This document shows, piece by piece, positions 28,889-28,973 of a stretch of DNA of 28,973 nt. A program made the position numbers and the translations under genes. Position 1 is the first letter of the stretch, and each line of letters opens with the position of its first letter. Under the pieces are notes generated by a model. That model was not told where the DNA came from, did no database searches, and saw nothing but the letters and a program-made list of their open reading frames with translations. The DNA comes from Lactobacillaceae bacterium UBA639 (GTDB lineage Bacteria; Bacillota; Bacilli; Lactobacillales; Lactobacillaceae): NCBI GenBank assembly GCA_002299975.1, contig DBOT01000036.1, forward strand, positions 1-28,973, read 5' to 3'.

Positions 28889-28961
28889 GGAGGATTAGCT
28901 CAGTTGGGAGAGCATCTGCCTTACAAGCAGGAGGGCACAGGTTCGAGCCCTGTATCCTCCA
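28889..28961 (+). tRNA. tRNA-Val(TAC)
   Basis: The acceptor stem GGAGGAT / ATCCTCC has discriminator A at 28961. The anticodon stem CTGC / GCAG has loop CTTACAA, giving anticodon TAC (28922-28924). D and T arms (GGTTCGAGCC) are normal and CCA is not encoded. Sequence continues only 12 nt beyond, so a cluster may follow. Confidence 0.97.
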
Positions 28962-28973
28962 TCGTTCGGGACT

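Noticed and set aside
1..28973. CRISPR array, insertion sequence, prophage or toxin-antitoxin locus
   Set aside because: No regularly spaced repeats, transposase or integrase motifs, or small paired antitoxin genes were found on either strand.

Overview
The window is an ordinary chromosomal segment of a low-to-mid-GC Gram-positive of the family Lactobacillaceae, most likely a heterofermentative lactobacillus such as Limosilactobacillus (inferred). The basis is: roughly half G+C with frequent CGG arginine codons, strong AAGGAGG-type ribosome binding sites, many short intrinsic terminators, two-gene MFS/DUF4811 and split ThrE modules, MprF, RNase J, an L-box-controlled LysP and a deoxynucleoside kinase. 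No prophage, insertion sequence, CRISPR array, plasmid origin or defence island was seen, and no wholly new multi-gene system. What is unusual lies mainly between the genes.

Layout. 1-1818: 3' end of a uracil-DNA glycosylase-like gene, then a 14-helix MFS exporter (TTG start). 1827-5006: rarA on the minus strand, a plus-strand pair (HSL-type esterase and DJ-1/PfpI protein), and a 153-bp folded intergenic repeat. 5029-8723 (minus): a D-2-hydroxyacid dehydrogenase with a strong promoter and a CcpA (cre)-like box at its start site, and mprF. 8807-9868: tRNA-Asp, its terminator and an RluD-type pseudouridine synthase. 9922-12716: a DHA2 exporter coupled to a DUF4811 protein (minus), divergent from a MerR-family regulator; both promoters share one central palindrome. 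12787-16577: an unrecognised 115-aa protein, RNase J with an Asn/His-rich tail, and a CPBP intramembrane protease.

16644-19538 (minus): a four-gene glutamine-type ABC importer in the order glnQ-glnH-glnM-glnP. 19806-20282: universal stress protein. 20458-23712: a metal-homeostasis block with two tandem VIT/CCC1-family transporters, a CDF efflux pump whose ligands look like the zinc group, and a divergent three-domain DtxR/MntR regulator whose ligands look manganese-type. 23824-25058: split threonine/serine exporter. 25115-26298: PAP2 phosphatase and GNAT acetyltransferase. 26289-28071: promoter, lysine riboswitch, terminator and lysine permease. 28180-28961: deoxynucleoside kinase and tRNA-Val(TAC), at the start of a possible tRNA cluster running off the window.

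How the parts work together. Three transport loci have readable local control: the DHA2 exporter by the MerR protein, CDF/mntR by a shared inverted repeat, and lysP by the L-box. Several plus-strand genes (rluD-like, GNAT) sit so close behind a terminator that they probably depend on readthrough or on promoter elements buried in the terminator. No gene-free stretch exceeds about 300 bases; the longest is the lysP leader (about 280 bases, the riboswitch), followed by the glnQ-usp spacer (about 270 bases: two promoters, a long inverted repeat and a leader hairpin). All functional calls come from reading motifs; no database search was run.
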